A stretch of 64,000 nt of DNA from Henriciella sp. (GCF_029937755.1 NZ_JAPYPG010000004.1:62001-126000), one strand, 5' to 3'; shown: positions 43,566-53,426, numbered from the stretch's first letter. Program-made: numbers and translations. Notes: a model not told the origin generated them from the letters alone.

Positions 43566-44809
43566 TGCAGATACCCCCAAGCGTCATAATAGCAGTTGGC
43601 GTTTGCGCTTCCCCCCGTCGGCTCTTCAGTGAAGCCGGCGAAGACAGCAATCAGGACGAGGATGCCTATTACCGCCCATCCCCATTTTGGAATGGCGTGG
43701 AACATCCGGCCATAGGCCTTTTTGAGCTCATTTTGTGCGCTCTTGTATTCGCGCTTTCGTTCTTCCACTGAAGCGCCGGAACGCAAACCACGACTATTGA
43801 AGCCGTTGATCATCTCGTTGCGGTACTCAGCTGCAGACTGGGGCCTCAGATCGCGATTGGCTGAGAGGCCGCGTTCAATGAGTTTATCGATCGCGGCCGG
43901 TACATCCGAGCGTCCGTCTGAAGGAGGCGACCAGTGCCCGGTCGGAAGTACGCCAACGATCAGTTCGTAGAAGATTTTGGATACTGAATAGAGATCGGCT
44001 GCGGCATTCGCAGCATTGGCATTCCGGATCTGCTCCGGTGCCATGTAGAGCTGCGTGCCGAGACCGGTTCCCGTACTATCATTCGTCTTCTCGGCGGTCG
44101 CCAGCGCGATACCGAAATCGACGATTTTCACCTTCGCATCCTGCTCTGTCGGTTCACCGAGCAGCATGATGTTCTCGGGCTTCAGATCGCGGTGAATGAC
44201 GCCCGCAGCATGGGCCGCCTCAAGGCCGTTCAGCACTTCCTTCACGATCTGCCCGGCAACGCGGGCAGGCACCTCCTCGTTCTTTGACATCTTTTCGGTG
44301 CGCCAGATATGGAGCGGTTTGCCCTCGACATATTCCATGGCGATATATGGGGCACCCTGCCAGACGCCGATATCATAGGTCCGAACGACGTTCGGATGCG
44401 CAATCGTACGAGTCGTCTTGCCCTCTTCGATCAAGCGCTGAACGGCTTTCTCGCTCTTGACCTGATGGGCAGGGATAACCTTCAGCGCCACCGGCGTGTC
44501 CGTGACCATTTCGGTGGCCTTGTAGACAACCCCCATGCCGCCTGCGCCGATCAGGCGGTCGATACGGTACTTTCCGGCGACCTCCATACCGGGCTCGATC
44601 GATGGACCCTCCTGTCGGTCGTAAGGGTCGATGGTCTTATGGCCCGGAGCAACCGTCTCAATCCCCGAGACCGTATTCAGGGCAGCGCCTCCAACCGGCA
44701 CTTGCGATGTATCCTGCATTTCCGGAGTGCCGGGGACTTTTGCACCACAGGCCGCACAGAAGTGAGCTTCATTCGGCAACCCGGTTCCGCATTCAACGCA
44801 TGTCGACAT
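43556..44809 (-). CDS. Membrane-anchored Ser/Thr protein kinase with N-terminal zinc ribbon
   Basis: A 417-residue protein. A zinc ribbon opens it (CVEC at 3-6, CAAC about 17-20). A linker follows, then a Hanks-type kinase: GAGGMGVVYKA (P-loop), VALKVIP (Lys), VIHRDLKPENIML (catalytic loop), KIVDFGIA (DFG) and YMAPEQI. One transmembrane helix lies near the C-terminus (WGWAVIGILVLIAVFAGF), with a short extracytoplasmic tail containing two Cys. All catalytic residues are present. The ATG at 44809 is spaced properly from GAGGAGGG; an ATG at 44815 touches it. It belongs to a seven-gene operon with FHA and SPFH proteins. Confidence 0.93.
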   Translation of the reverse strand: MSTCVECGTGLPNEAHFCAACGAKVPGTPEMQDTSQVPVGGAALNTVSGIETVAPGHKTIDPYDRQEGPSIEPGMEVAGKYRIDRLIGAGGMGVVYKATEMVTDTPVALKVIPAHQVKSEKAVQRLIEEGKTTRTIAHPNVVRTYDIGVWQGAPYIAMEYVEGKPLHIWRTEKMSKNEEVPARVAGQIVKEVLNGLEAAHAAGVIHRDLKPENIMLLGEPTEQDAKVKIVDFGIALATAEKTNDSTGTGLGTQLYMAPEQIRNANAANAAADLYSVSKIFYELIVGVLPTGHWSPPSDGRSDVPAAIDKLIERGLSANRDLRPQSAAEYRNEMINGFNSRGLRSGASVEERKREYKSAQNELKKAYGRMFHAIPKWGWAVIGILVLIAVFAGFTEEPTGGSANANCYYDAWGYLQCQ

Positions 44810-44821
44810 GGCCATCCCTCC

Positions 44822-45967
44822 TCAAGCGCTACAGGTCCGGGTCAGGATGATGCGCGTCACATCCTCCCGCTCCGCCTCGAACCGCACCGAGACCTGCAAG
44901 GCGTCCGGCGTTTTTCTTAGTGGGGAAATCGTATCTCCATCCTGCAGCGTGACACACTTGGTGCGGCCATAAGCATCCCCGTTCACGCGCAGGCCGTATT
45001 GGCTTTCCACGCGCAGCATCAGACGTCCCGACTCCGGGTAGAGTGAGAAGTGCTGACGCGAGATCGACCCCGTCAAAGGCGATAGCGCGCCATCAGCCGT
45101 CGTGACGAGCAAGCGCGCATCATTGCCTTCCTGGTCCCGACCGACGGCGTTGCGCCCGAGATAAAGCAGCCCGCTCGGATCGAGGAGAGGGCCGTCGAAA
45201 GGACAGTCGCCCTCGCCAAAGCCCCGCCAGACAAATTCGACTGTCCGGGGGACGCGTAACCCTGTCTCATAGCCGCGCCGGCCAAGTCTTGCTTCATCCT
45301 GATCGGCACGATTGAGCTTTAGCGGAATGGGCCGGACGTGCGTTTCCTGGCCCTCGGCGCGGTCAGCCTCAATACGTGTGGGGTTGTAGACGGTGAGGCC
45401 TGCTCCGATCTGGTCGGCATTGACATTGATGTTGGTGACAGGCCCATCCGGATCCCGGCTTTCAACCGGAAAGATGATCGAACTTGTCAGGACGAAGGCT
45501 TCCTCGCGCCAGTGATATCGCGATGCCACGGCAATACGCAGGTCCACCTGATGGATCCCGGCATGATCCAGAACTCCGGTCCGAACGGCAACATTCGACG
45601 AGCGCCCGGCCTCAAGACGTTCGAAGGAAAGTGGAATCTCGTTCCAGCCAGCGTCATCCTCTTTCATCCAGAGCCCGGTAATGAAGAGTGGCCGCCCCAC
45701 GGAGGAGGCATTCTTAACGACCAGTGGAAGGGCAAGCTTGCCACCCTCACGCACCGTGCTCGCAGCACCTGCATCGAGATAGAGTTCTGGCTGGACGCAG
45801 ACCGGGCACATGCCGGACTTGTCGAGAAGCGAATGGCATTCCTGCGACGCCATGCACCAGATCAGTGGCTCGCCACATTCGCCGCAGAAACCGGCCCCGG
45901 ATGTAGTGGCCGAGCGGGCACAGCAATCCTTTGGCCGCGAGAGTGTGGGGGCCGGCATTGTCATCAT
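44822..45967 (-). CDS. Zinc-ribbon and FHA-domain protein
   Basis: A 381-residue protein. Cys pairs at the N-terminus (FCGECGEPL, SGMCPVC) form one or two zinc ribbons. Residues about 65-170 look like an Ig/CARDB-type beta domain. The C-terminus is an FHA domain: LLYLGRNAVGRD, then SISRQHFSLYPESGRL and LQDGDTISPL. FHA domains bind phosphothreonine, so it is a natural reader of the neighbouring kinase. It starts one base after the SPFH stop, and its stop lies 12 bp before the kinase ATG. Confidence 0.82.
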   Translation of the reverse strand: MMTMPAPTLSRPKDCCARSATTSGAGFCGECGEPLIWCMASQECHSLLDKSGMCPVCVQPELYLDAGAASTVREGGKLALPLVVKNASSVGRPLFITGLWMKEDDAGWNEIPLSFERLEAGRSSNVAVRTGVLDHAGIHQVDLRIAVASRYHWREEAFVLTSSIIFPVESRDPDGPVTNINVNADQIGAGLTVYNPTRIEADRAEGQETHVRPIPLKLNRADQDEARLGRRGYETGLRVPRTVEFVWRGFGEGDCPFDGPLLDPSGLLYLGRNAVGRDQEGNDARLLVTTADGALSPLTGSISRQHFSLYPESGRLMLRVESQYGLRVNGDAYGRTKCVTLQDGDTISPLRKTPDALQVSVRFEAEREDVTRIILTRTCSA

Positions 45968-45968
45968 C

Positions 45969-47561
45969 TCAGACCCGCAGCTTCGTCCCGCACTTCATGC
46001 AGAACTTGGAGGTTGCAGGGGCCGCCGTACTGCACTTCGGACAATCGACGGTCTCCGGTGCAGATTGCAGCTGGCTGGTTACGTCCCCACGCGGCGCGTT
46101 TCCGCCGCCCGCTCCAGCCGCTACACCGACGGCACCCTGCATTCCCATGCTGAACATCTCGCGCGCCTGCGACTCAGACCGAATTTGTGCGGCCTGCGCG
46201 GCTTCGACCATGTCCTTCATCAATTGCATGCTGTCCTGATTGGCCGATGTCTCCGCGCGGGCGCGCTCAGCAAGCACAGCGGCGACATCGGGAGACAAAC
46301 CCGCATCGATTGCGAGGATCTGTTCGGACGTCATGCCGGACTTGATCTTGAGTTCTTCGTGGCGACCCTTCTGGTCCTGCTCACGGTCGAGCCGACGGAT
46401 TTCAGCGCGGACCCTTTCACCCCGCAGCTCGATTTCCTGGAGTTCCGAAATGTGCAGGCGCTGTTGCTCCTGAGTGACCTTCGCGATCTCCAACTCGTCG
46501 AAAGCCCCGGACTTCTTCATCTCCGCAATATGCTTCTCGCGGAGAGAAGACATGTCGGTGTCGATCTTGAGTTGCTCCTGCTGGATGCGCATCAACTCCG
46601 TTTCGTTTCGCGCGTTTGACAGCTGGTTCTCGAAGGTCGCCTTACGCTCCCGTTCGAGGAAAGCGATCTGGTGGTCCAGTTCCTCCATTTCCTGACGTCG
46701 CTTGGCCTTTTCACGCGCATCGATGAACTCGATTTCGTTATTGAGAGCCATATGCTTGAGTTCGTCTTCGCTGGCATTCTGAAGCTTGGCGAGGTCGGTC
46801 TTCGAGCGGATCTCGAATTCCGTCGCATCGTTGACGAGTTCGGCCTGACGTTTGGCCATTTCGATCTGGAACTCGACTTCGCGCTGATGACGCTCAGCTT
46901 CCGCATGGGCCTGGTTGGCGGCTTCTTCGGCGTTCTGCGCCCATTCGATCGAGGCCGCCCGAACGATTAAACCGAGATCTCCGACAACACGCTCCACCTC
47001 TTTCATCATGTCGGCCTGGAGTTTGTCCTGCAGACCGGTATCGCCCCGGATATCTGCGGCATCGACCCGCCCGATTGTGGATTCGAAGACCCGGTCGGAA
47101 AAATGTGGGCGAATGCGCGCCAGCACATCAGCCTTGGCGAGGGCTTTGCGGCCAAGATTGTTGGCATCGTCGGGCACCCGGTCGACGCCATGCATCATGC
47201 CCAGAATATTCGACGGCTTGTCCGGATTAACCTGCAGCTCAATGGTCGCAACGCCGGTAATATCGACATTGTCCCGACTGGTAGCCTTCAGCACCGTCTG
47301 GAGCTGGAAGGGCTTCAGGTCGGCGATCATCATGGAGACGTGCGTCGACCCTCCAATGATACCCTTCAGCTTGTCGACAAGCCCGCCAACGGAAAAGTGG
47401 CCGCCTTTGAAGGCATCGATCAACTCACCATTCTTGAACAGGAGCGCAGCATAGTCCGGTGGGACGGCAAAGCGCTTCTCGAAGAAGGCCTTGAATTCGC
47501 TTTGGCGCATGAATTCGGCGAGCATGCGCGGATCGCTAAGGACAATCGGTTCGGACGCCAT
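45969..47561 (-). CDS. SPFH/band-7 scaffold protein with long coiled coil and C-terminal zinc ribbon
   Basis: A 530-residue protein. The first 200 residues resemble an SPFH (prohibitin/virion-core-like) domain, including FEKRFAVPPDYAALLFKNGE. About residues 200-420 form a charged coiled coil rich in E, K, Q and R. A Gly/Ala-rich stretch (GVAAGAGGGNAP) leads to a zinc ribbon (CPKC, FCMKCGTKL). Such proteins oligomerise at membranes or on large assemblies. The ATG at 47561 has a GGGAG ribosome site; the in-frame GTG at 47576 is less likely. It overlaps no catalytic signature, so a scaffold role is inferred. Confidence 0.82.
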   Translation of the reverse strand: MASEPIVLSDPRMLAEFMRQSEFKAFFEKRFAVPPDYAALLFKNGELIDAFKGGHFSVGGLVDKLKGIIGGSTHVSMMIADLKPFQLQTVLKATSRDNVDITGVATIELQVNPDKPSNILGMMHGVDRVPDDANNLGRKALAKADVLARIRPHFSDRVFESTIGRVDAADIRGDTGLQDKLQADMMKEVERVVGDLGLIVRAASIEWAQNAEEAANQAHAEAERHQREVEFQIEMAKRQAELVNDATEFEIRSKTDLAKLQNASEDELKHMALNNEIEFIDAREKAKRRQEMEELDHQIAFLERERKATFENQLSNARNETELMRIQQEQLKIDTDMSSLREKHIAEMKKSGAFDELEIAKVTQEQQRLHISELQEIELRGERVRAEIRRLDREQDQKGRHEELKIKSGMTSEQILAIDAGLSPDVAAVLAERARAETSANQDSMQLMKDMVEAAQAAQIRSESQAREMFSMGMQGAVGVAAGAGGGNAPRGDVTSQLQSAPETVDCPKCSTAAPATSKFCMKCGTKLRV

Positions 47562-47563
47562 GA

Positions 47564-48112
47564 TCAGCTCTCCCACTTCCGGCTGGAAACAAAGGTGACG
47601 ATGTTGAAAAGAATGACCCCGACGGTGACAGCGACACCGATCGGGTGCTCCTGGATGACGGCCATCAGGCGCTCACCCGCAGAATACTGTTCCCAATAGC
47701 GCCCCATGATCGACACCTGGAAAACGGTGCCGGAAATCATGCTGGCCAGTGAAAACAGTGCCATGCCGAAGGAAACGAGGCGGCCAATCCGCGCGACGAG
47801 CGATTCCTTCTTGCGTAGCTTTAGTTCGGCGGCCTTGGCCTCGTCGAGGTCGCGCTGATTTAGCGTTTTTTCGTACGCTTCGCCTCGGGCGAGCGCTGAT
47901 TTCCGGGCCTTTTCGTCGACTGAGAGGAAGTCCGGGGCCGCATTGCGGTTTACACGGGCACCACGCACAGCCGTCAGGTTCGACGCCCTGCGCCGCCAGA
48001 TAATGAAAATGGTCCAGGCCAGCCACAACGCCGTGACCACGCAAGTCACGTTGAACATGACGGTAATCAGTGGCCAGGCATCCGGCGGCACAGTATTGAT
48101 GGCATCTTCCAT
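47564..48112 (-). CDS. Membrane protein, first gene of the kinase/peptidase operon
   Basis: A 182-residue protein with one N-terminal helix (ITVMFNVTCVVTALWLAWTIFIIW), a charged cytoplasmic middle part (about residues 45-110) and two further helices (IGRLVSFGMALFSLASMI; IGVAVTVGVILFNIVTFV). I recognise no family. It ends just before the SPFH start and may anchor that protein. About 105 bp separate it from the phospholipase D gene; the operon promoter is probably there. Confidence 0.75.
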   Translation of the reverse strand: MEDAINTVPPDAWPLITVMFNVTCVVTALWLAWTIFIIWRRRASNLTAVRGARVNRNAAPDFLSVDEKARKSALARGEAYEKTLNQRDLDEAKAAELKLRKKESLVARIGRLVSFGMALFSLASMISGTVFQVSIMGRYWEQYSAGERLMAVIQEHPIGVAVTVGVILFNIVTFVSSRKWES

Positions 48113-48217
48113 GACAGACCTCGCAAGGGTGGTTCATGGATAGAGGCGTGGCAGTGCCCGAAACCGGGTCAGATAATTTCGATTTTTTTTGGATACGTGC
48201 GAACAGGTGAGCCCTGA

Positions 48218-49684
48218 TCAGCCGGTCGCTTCTTCAACCAGTTCCCGAACGCCTTCGCTCAAACGTCCTGCCAAGCCGCGGCCAACGCTTTCCGGATCTG
48301 CAAGTTCGTTTTCAGCCAGGACGCTTTCGTCTTCCTTCAGAGACCCATTGGAAAAGGGGCGCAGCGACCGTCTATCATCGCGAAGTCGCTCGATCGCAGC
48401 TTTCAGACTGCCAGTGGCGTCCATCTCTTCGGCTACACGGCTCGGCTCCACGCCGAGGTGCTCGCCGACAAGGTCATTTCGCAGCGCGATAATTGTCCGG
48501 GTGACAGCCTCCGGATTGGAACAGGCTTTTGCCTCGATTGCGAGGTCACATTCGGTATCAAACCCCATGGATCGATTGTTGAGATTTGAAGAACCGACCC
48601 GAAGCAGTTTATCGTCGACAATCAGCACCTTCGCGTGAACATAGATGTCATTGCCCCCTTCCGTCACCGGATAGTATGCCCGGAAACGGCCGTGCGGATC
48701 GTTTGACCACAGGAACCTCAGCAATCTTTCGCGCGCCCCATCCATGGCTTTCTGGCGCAACCAGCCTTCAGCCTTGTGCGGCAGGATTACGATAAACTCC
48801 GGGCCGTCCGGCTCTGCCAGCCTATCTGCAATGGCTCGCGCGATCTTTGCCGAAGCGAGATACTGGGTCTCGACGTAGAAGGTCTCTTGCGCCTGGGCGA
48901 TGGCTTTTAGATAAAGGGCCTCAATCTCCCGGATTTCGTCAAAATCCTTATAGTCCGGATAAGTGCGCGCAATCGCGACAGGGACATTCTCGAATGTGGT
49001 CTCCAGGTCCGGCCAGCCGGGTGGTGTTTGGACCTCTGGCGGCGACAGTTCCTCTCCCGTCGCCCGATACCAGCGTTGACGGGCCAGATCCCCCAACGCC
49101 GCCGCGACGGGCCCGGATACAGCCGTCGTCACGTCGTGCCAGGGCTTTTCCGGTTCATCATTCTGAGGCAGGCCCCTGGAGCTCTGATCATCCAGATGCT
49201 CGCGCGTATCCCAGCGCCCGGCCGTCATGTCGATTCCGCCGCAGAAAGCGACCCGGTCGTCGATAATGATGATCTTGGAATGATGCGCCGCACCAGCCGG
49301 ATGTTCGCTGTCGAGCTTGAAATGGAAATGCTCTGCAAACCGCATCGGCCGCACTGCGATAGGCACCATGCCTCGCCCTAGTGCTTCAAGCGTTCCCATG
49401 TCCCATTTCAGCATGTAGAGGTCGAGTTCTTCGCGGTCATGAACCAGCCAGTCGAGGAATTTTCCAAGCTCATTTGGGCCTTCCAGCGTTTGGCCTTTGG
49501 GCTCGAACTGTAGTCGCGTATCGAAGTCCCAACCGATCATCATGATCGTCTTGCGAGCTGAAAGCATGGCGCGCTTAACCGCTGGAAAGTAGTCCGCGCC
49601 ATCGATGATGACTCGAACCTTGTCGGCGCTTTCGATGCGCCAACAGGTTTCATCGGGGTTCAGAAGTGCCGCCGCATCGCTCAC
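48218..49684 (-). CDS. Phospholipase D family protein
   Basis: A 488-residue protein with two HKD motifs: HSKIIIIDDRVAFCGG and HAKVLIVDDKLLRVGSSN. The first half begins IIDGADYFPAVKRAML and the layout is that of the eukaryote-like PLD1/2 group rather than of cardiolipin synthase. No signal peptide or transmembrane segment is evident. It hydrolyses or transfers phosphatidyl groups, or less likely cleaves nucleic acid. It lies between a FadL porin gene and the kinase/peptidase operon in the same direction. Confidence 0.9.
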   Translation of the reverse strand: MSDAAALLNPDETCWRIESADKVRVIIDGADYFPAVKRAMLSARKTIMMIGWDFDTRLQFEPKGQTLEGPNELGKFLDWLVHDREELDLYMLKWDMGTLEALGRGMVPIAVRPMRFAEHFHFKLDSEHPAGAAHHSKIIIIDDRVAFCGGIDMTAGRWDTREHLDDQSSRGLPQNDEPEKPWHDVTTAVSGPVAAALGDLARQRWYRATGEELSPPEVQTPPGWPDLETTFENVPVAIARTYPDYKDFDEIREIEALYLKAIAQAQETFYVETQYLASAKIARAIADRLAEPDGPEFIVILPHKAEGWLRQKAMDGARERLLRFLWSNDPHGRFRAYYPVTEGGNDIYVHAKVLIVDDKLLRVGSSNLNNRSMGFDTECDLAIEAKACSNPEAVTRTIIALRNDLVGEHLGVEPSRVAEEMDATGSLKAAIERLRDDRRSLRPFSNGSLKEDESVLAENELADPESVGRGLAGRLSEGVRELVEEATG

Positions 49685-49699
49685 CTGATTGCCTCTCCC

Positions 49700-51022
49700 T
49701 TAGAACCGCCGTTTTGCGCTGACCGACATGACATCGGCGTGGCCACTATACTCGCCAACAACCCGATCGCCGAAATTTCCTGCACGATCAAAATCGGTTT
49801 CCTCGATCTGAACCCGGTTGAATGCAGCATCGACCGACCAGTCTTCATTGGGCGACCAGGTTGCACCCATAGCAATGATATGGCGGTCATTGTCAGGAAT
49901 GCGAGCCGTCCGAAATTGCGCCTGTGTCGGGCTTTCGTCGAGCGCATACCCCGCCCGAACCATCCATCCCTCCGACAGCTCATAGTCTACCCCGACGCCA
50001 TAGCGTCCGGCGTCTTCATAATTAAGCTCCTCGACCGAGTCTGGCTGGACCGGATTCTCGAATTCGACGCGAAGCTCTTCGATGCTCGACCACTCCGTCC
50101 ATTGTGCGTTGGCGTAAAAAGTCGCGCGTTCCGAGGCGCGCCACTTTACACCAAGCTCAGTCGAGGCTGGCAGATCGAGCGATGCGCTACCCGGCGTATC
50201 GGTGAAGGCGCCAGTAGCAGTCAGGAAGCCTGCATTCGCGGGAACCGTGAAATCGGCACTCCCCTCAATGTCGTGCTGGACTTCCGAGCGATAGTGCAGA
50301 CCGATTGTAACATCAGGATGCGGCATCCAGGCCAGCCCGGCATTCCAGCCATAGCTCCAGTCATCGCCCTCGATCTCGGTGAGGCCATCAGCGCCTTGTG
50401 GCACGACGCCAGCCGTTGTGCAGGTCAGCGGATCAGACTGGCTGAAGCATACAGCGCCGAAATCGATTGCGCTGGTCAGGCGGGCATCAATACGCTGGGC
50501 GCTTATGCCTGCGCCAACAGAGAACGTATCTGTCAGCGCGAAACCGACGCTCGGATTGATGTTGATCGTCTCAAGCTCGGATTCGAGCGCTTGATAGCGG
50601 CCAGGCCAGTCACGTTCATACTCTGTCGCGAGACCGAAGGGCGCACTGATAGACAGACCAAGCGAAAGCCTTTCGGTGAGCGGATAGACGGCATGACCGT
50701 GCGGTACGGTGGCATCAGACAGGAATCCGTCCGTGTTTCCACCCAGTGGGTTTCCAAGCGCGTCGGTTGAGCCCTGGTCGTCAAACTCGGCGTTGCCGAG
50801 GATCTGGCTTGCGCCGACCGTGATTTCTGGACGCTCAAACGCAGGCAACAGCGCGGGATTGCCGAATGCCGCTGAAGCATCCTGGGTTTGAGTGACCCGG
50901 CCAGCATTGGCACGGCCTAGGTCTGATGTGGAGTATTCGTTGATGGCAAAACTGTCAGCTTGCGCTGTTCCCAGCGCGGAGCTGGAGAGCAGTGCGATGG
51001 TCAGGAAAGAGATACGATACAT
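49700..51022 (-). CDS. fadL: FadL/OmpP1-family outer-membrane transporter
   Basis: A 440-residue protein with signal peptide (cleavage near AQADSFA) and the FadL N-terminal region SDLGRANAGRVTQTQDASAAFGNPALLP, including the NPA element. The final residue is Phe (AKRRF), as in barrel proteins. The family carries long-chain fatty acids and other hydrophobic compounds through the outer membrane. It is divergent from the beta-oxidation operon starting at 51162, which supports fatty acids as substrate. Confidence 0.92.
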   Translation of the reverse strand: MYRISFLTIALLSSSALGTAQADSFAINEYSTSDLGRANAGRVTQTQDASAAFGNPALLPAFERPEITVGASQILGNAEFDDQGSTDALGNPLGGNTDGFLSDATVPHGHAVYPLTERLSLGLSISAPFGLATEYERDWPGRYQALESELETININPSVGFALTDTFSVGAGISAQRIDARLTSAIDFGAVCFSQSDPLTCTTAGVVPQGADGLTEIEGDDWSYGWNAGLAWMPHPDVTIGLHYRSEVQHDIEGSADFTVPANAGFLTATGAFTDTPGSASLDLPASTELGVKWRASERATFYANAQWTEWSSIEELRVEFENPVQPDSVEELNYEDAGRYGVGVDYELSEGWMVRAGYALDESPTQAQFRTARIPDNDRHIIAMGATWSPNEDWSVDAAFNRVQIEETDFDRAGNFGDRVVGEYSGHADVMSVSAKRRF

Positions 51023-51161
51023 GGGAGGAATGCCTTGCGTGTTCTAGTGATCGCGTAACGAACGCCTCCCTCTCGCGTTCCGAAAGCTATTGTGTCCCGA
51101 AGGAACCTGACGGGCTGCCCATGCGCTTTCTGATGAGAACTTTAGACAAGCCGGGAGCGGG

Positions 51162-53426
51162 ATGATGGCGAATCCTTTCAAGAGTCTTAGACGATCTCTC
51201 CTGAGCAAGCCGCTCATGGGGTGGTACAAGAGTGTCCTGCCGGGACTCTCTGATACAGAAGCGCAGGCGCTCGAAGCTGGTGACACGTGGTGGGAGGCCG
51301 ACCTGTTTTCCGGGAAGCCGGATTGGAACCGCTTTGCAGGCTTCAGGTCTCAAGGTTTTACCGAAAACGAGCAGGCCTTCATCGATGGCCCTGTTGTTCA
51401 GTTTTGTAACATGCTCGATGATTTCGAAATCGAGCACGAGCGCATGGACCTTCCTGAAGAAGCATGGGCCTTTCTGAAGGAGCACAAATTCTTCGGCATG
51501 ATCATACCGAAGGAGCATGACGGCCTTGGCTTTTCCGCTTCGGCGCATTCCGAAGTGGTCAAACGCATCGCAACGCGGAATGTCTCTGCTGCCGTTACGG
51601 TTATGGTGCCGAATTCGCTCGGACCGGGCGAACTGCTCATGCTGTACGGGACCGACGAGCAAAAGAAGTACTATCTCCCGCGCCTCGCTCGAGGGGAAGA
51701 AATTCCCTGCTTTGCACTGACCGGCGTCGAAGCTGGCTCGGACGCCTCGGCGATGACGGCGACGGGTGTCGTTTGCGAAGGGGAGTGGAAGGGCGAAAAG
51801 ACGCTTGGCATCCGCCTGAACTGGGAGAAGCGCTACACAACGCTGGGGCCCGTCGCGACACTGATTGGCCTCGCTTTCAAGCTTCAGGACCCGGAAGGGC
51901 TTCTAGGCACTGAGGAAGACCTCGGAATTACTGTCGCACTCGTTCCAACTGATTTGCCCGGCGTCGATACGGGCGACCGTCATATACCATCTGGCCTCGC
52001 TTTCCAGAACGGTCCCAGCTGGGGCCGGGACGTCTTCATCCCTGTCAGTCAGATCCTGGGCGGCCAGGAGCAAACCGGACAGGGCTGGAAGATGTTGATG
52101 GGAGCACTCGCAGCAGGTCGAGGGATTTCCCTGCCTTCGCTGGCTACGGCAGCCTCGCAGGTCTCGGCCCAGTCGACCGGGGCCTATGCCCGTATTCGCG
52201 AACAGTTCGGGATTAATATCGGACAGTTCGAGGGCGTTCAGGAAAAGCTCGCTCCAATTGGTGCCGCAGCTTACCAGCTTGAAGCCGCACGCCGGTTCAT
52301 CACGATTGGTCTCGATGACGGACACCATCCCGGGGTCGCCTCCGGCATCATGAAATATCACGCCACCGAGCGTATGCGCGAGACAATCAACCACGCCATG
52401 GACGTGCATGGCGGCAAGGCTATTTGCGTTGGCCCGAAGAACTATCTGGAGACCCCCTACCGCGCGATCCCGATCGGCATCACGGTGGAGGGCGCCAACA
52501 TCCTGACCCGCAGCCTGATCATCTTTGGTCAGGGCTCGATACGCTGCCACCCGTATATTCTCGAAGAGATGCAAGCAGTCGCTCTGGAGGACAGGAAGGA
52601 GGCCCTTCGCAAGTTCGACGATCTGCTCTGGCGCCATGTCGGTCACGATGTGGCGAATATCTGGCGAAGCTGGTTCCATGGCCTGACAAGCGGGAAATTC
52701 GCTCACGTGCCGAAGGATACCGCACTGAAGCCTTATTACCGCGAGCTCGCCCGTTACAGCGCCAACCTCGCTGTCGCATCCGAGATTTCGCTCGGTATTC
52801 TTGGCGGCAAGCTGAAGTTCGAGGAAAGCCTGTCAGCGCGCCTTGGCGACGTGCTGGCCGAGCTCTTCCTTCTCAGTGGCGCGTTGAAGCGCTTCGAAGC
52901 CGACGGGCAGCCTGAGGCTGACAAGCCGCTTCTGGACTGGATTTTCGCTGATGGCATTGCCCGCATGCATGCCAAGCTGGCCGAAGTGGGCGATAACTTC
53001 CCCAGCCGTTTCTGGGGGTGGACAATCAAGACCCTGACCCAGACAGGCGGCAAGCGCCGTCGCGGACCGACCGACAGGATGAGCAAGGCCGTATCAGAGC
53101 TGCTCATGCAGCCGGGCGACACCCGCAGACGCCTGAGCGAAGGTGTTTTCTCCGGTAAGGGCGCAGATCCACTGGCCGCATTGGAGCGCGCGCTCGCCAT
53201 GACCGTCGAGTGCGAGCCATTGAAGAAACGCATGAAGGAGAAGGACGTCGAGAATATCGACGCAGCGAAGGACGCCGGCATCATCACTCCCGAGGAAGCC
53301 GACAAGCTGCGTGACCTTCACCGCGCTGTGCGGGAGGTCATCGAGGTCGACAGTTTCGACCCGTCCAGACTCGAAAAAACCGGCATCAATGCCGGGACTG
53401 ACAAACCGGAGAAACTTTCAGCATGA
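51162..53426 (+). CDS. fadE: Acyl-CoA dehydrogenase, FadE type
   Basis: A 754-residue enzyme of the long proteobacterial FadE group with C-terminal extension (DUF1974). Visible features are the N-terminal helical domain (LKEHKFFGMIIPKEHDGLGF), PCFALTGVEAGSDASAM (FAD-binding strand) and the second helical domain (DVHGGKAICVGPKNYL). It performs the first step of beta-oxidation, forming enoyl-CoA. The start is ATG at 51162 (ATGATG). It heads an operon with thiolase and FadJ genes, overlapping the next gene by four bases. Confidence 0.92.
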   Translation: MMANPFKSLRRSLLSKPLMGWYKSVLPGLSDTEAQALEAGDTWWEADLFSGKPDWNRFAGFRSQGFTENEQAFIDGPVVQFCNMLDDFEIEHERMDLPEEAWAFLKEHKFFGMIIPKEHDGLGFSASAHSEVVKRIATRNVSAAVTVMVPNSLGPGELLMLYGTDEQKKYYLPRLARGEEIPCFALTGVEAGSDASAMTATGVVCEGEWKGEKTLGIRLNWEKRYTTLGPVATLIGLAFKLQDPEGLLGTEEDLGITVALVPTDLPGVDTGDRHIPSGLAFQNGPSWGRDVFIPVSQILGGQEQTGQGWKMLMGALAAGRGISLPSLATAASQVSAQSTGAYARIREQFGINIGQFEGVQEKLAPIGAAAYQLEAARRFITIGLDDGHHPGVASGIMKYHATERMRETINHAMDVHGGKAICVGPKNYLETPYRAIPIGITVEGANILTRSLIIFGQGSIRCHPYILEEMQAVALEDRKEALRKFDDLLWRHVGHDVANIWRSWFHGLTSGKFAHVPKDTALKPYYRELARYSANLAVASEISLGILGGKLKFEESLSARLGDVLAELFLLSGALKRFEADGQPEADKPLLDWIFADGIARMHAKLAEVGDNFPSRFWGWTIKTLTQTGGKRRRGPTDRMSKAVSELLMQPGDTRRRLSEGVFSGKGADPLAALERALAMTVECEPLKKRMKEKDVENIDAAKDAGIITPEEADKLRDLHRAVREVIEVDSFDPSRLEKTGINAGTDKPEKLSA

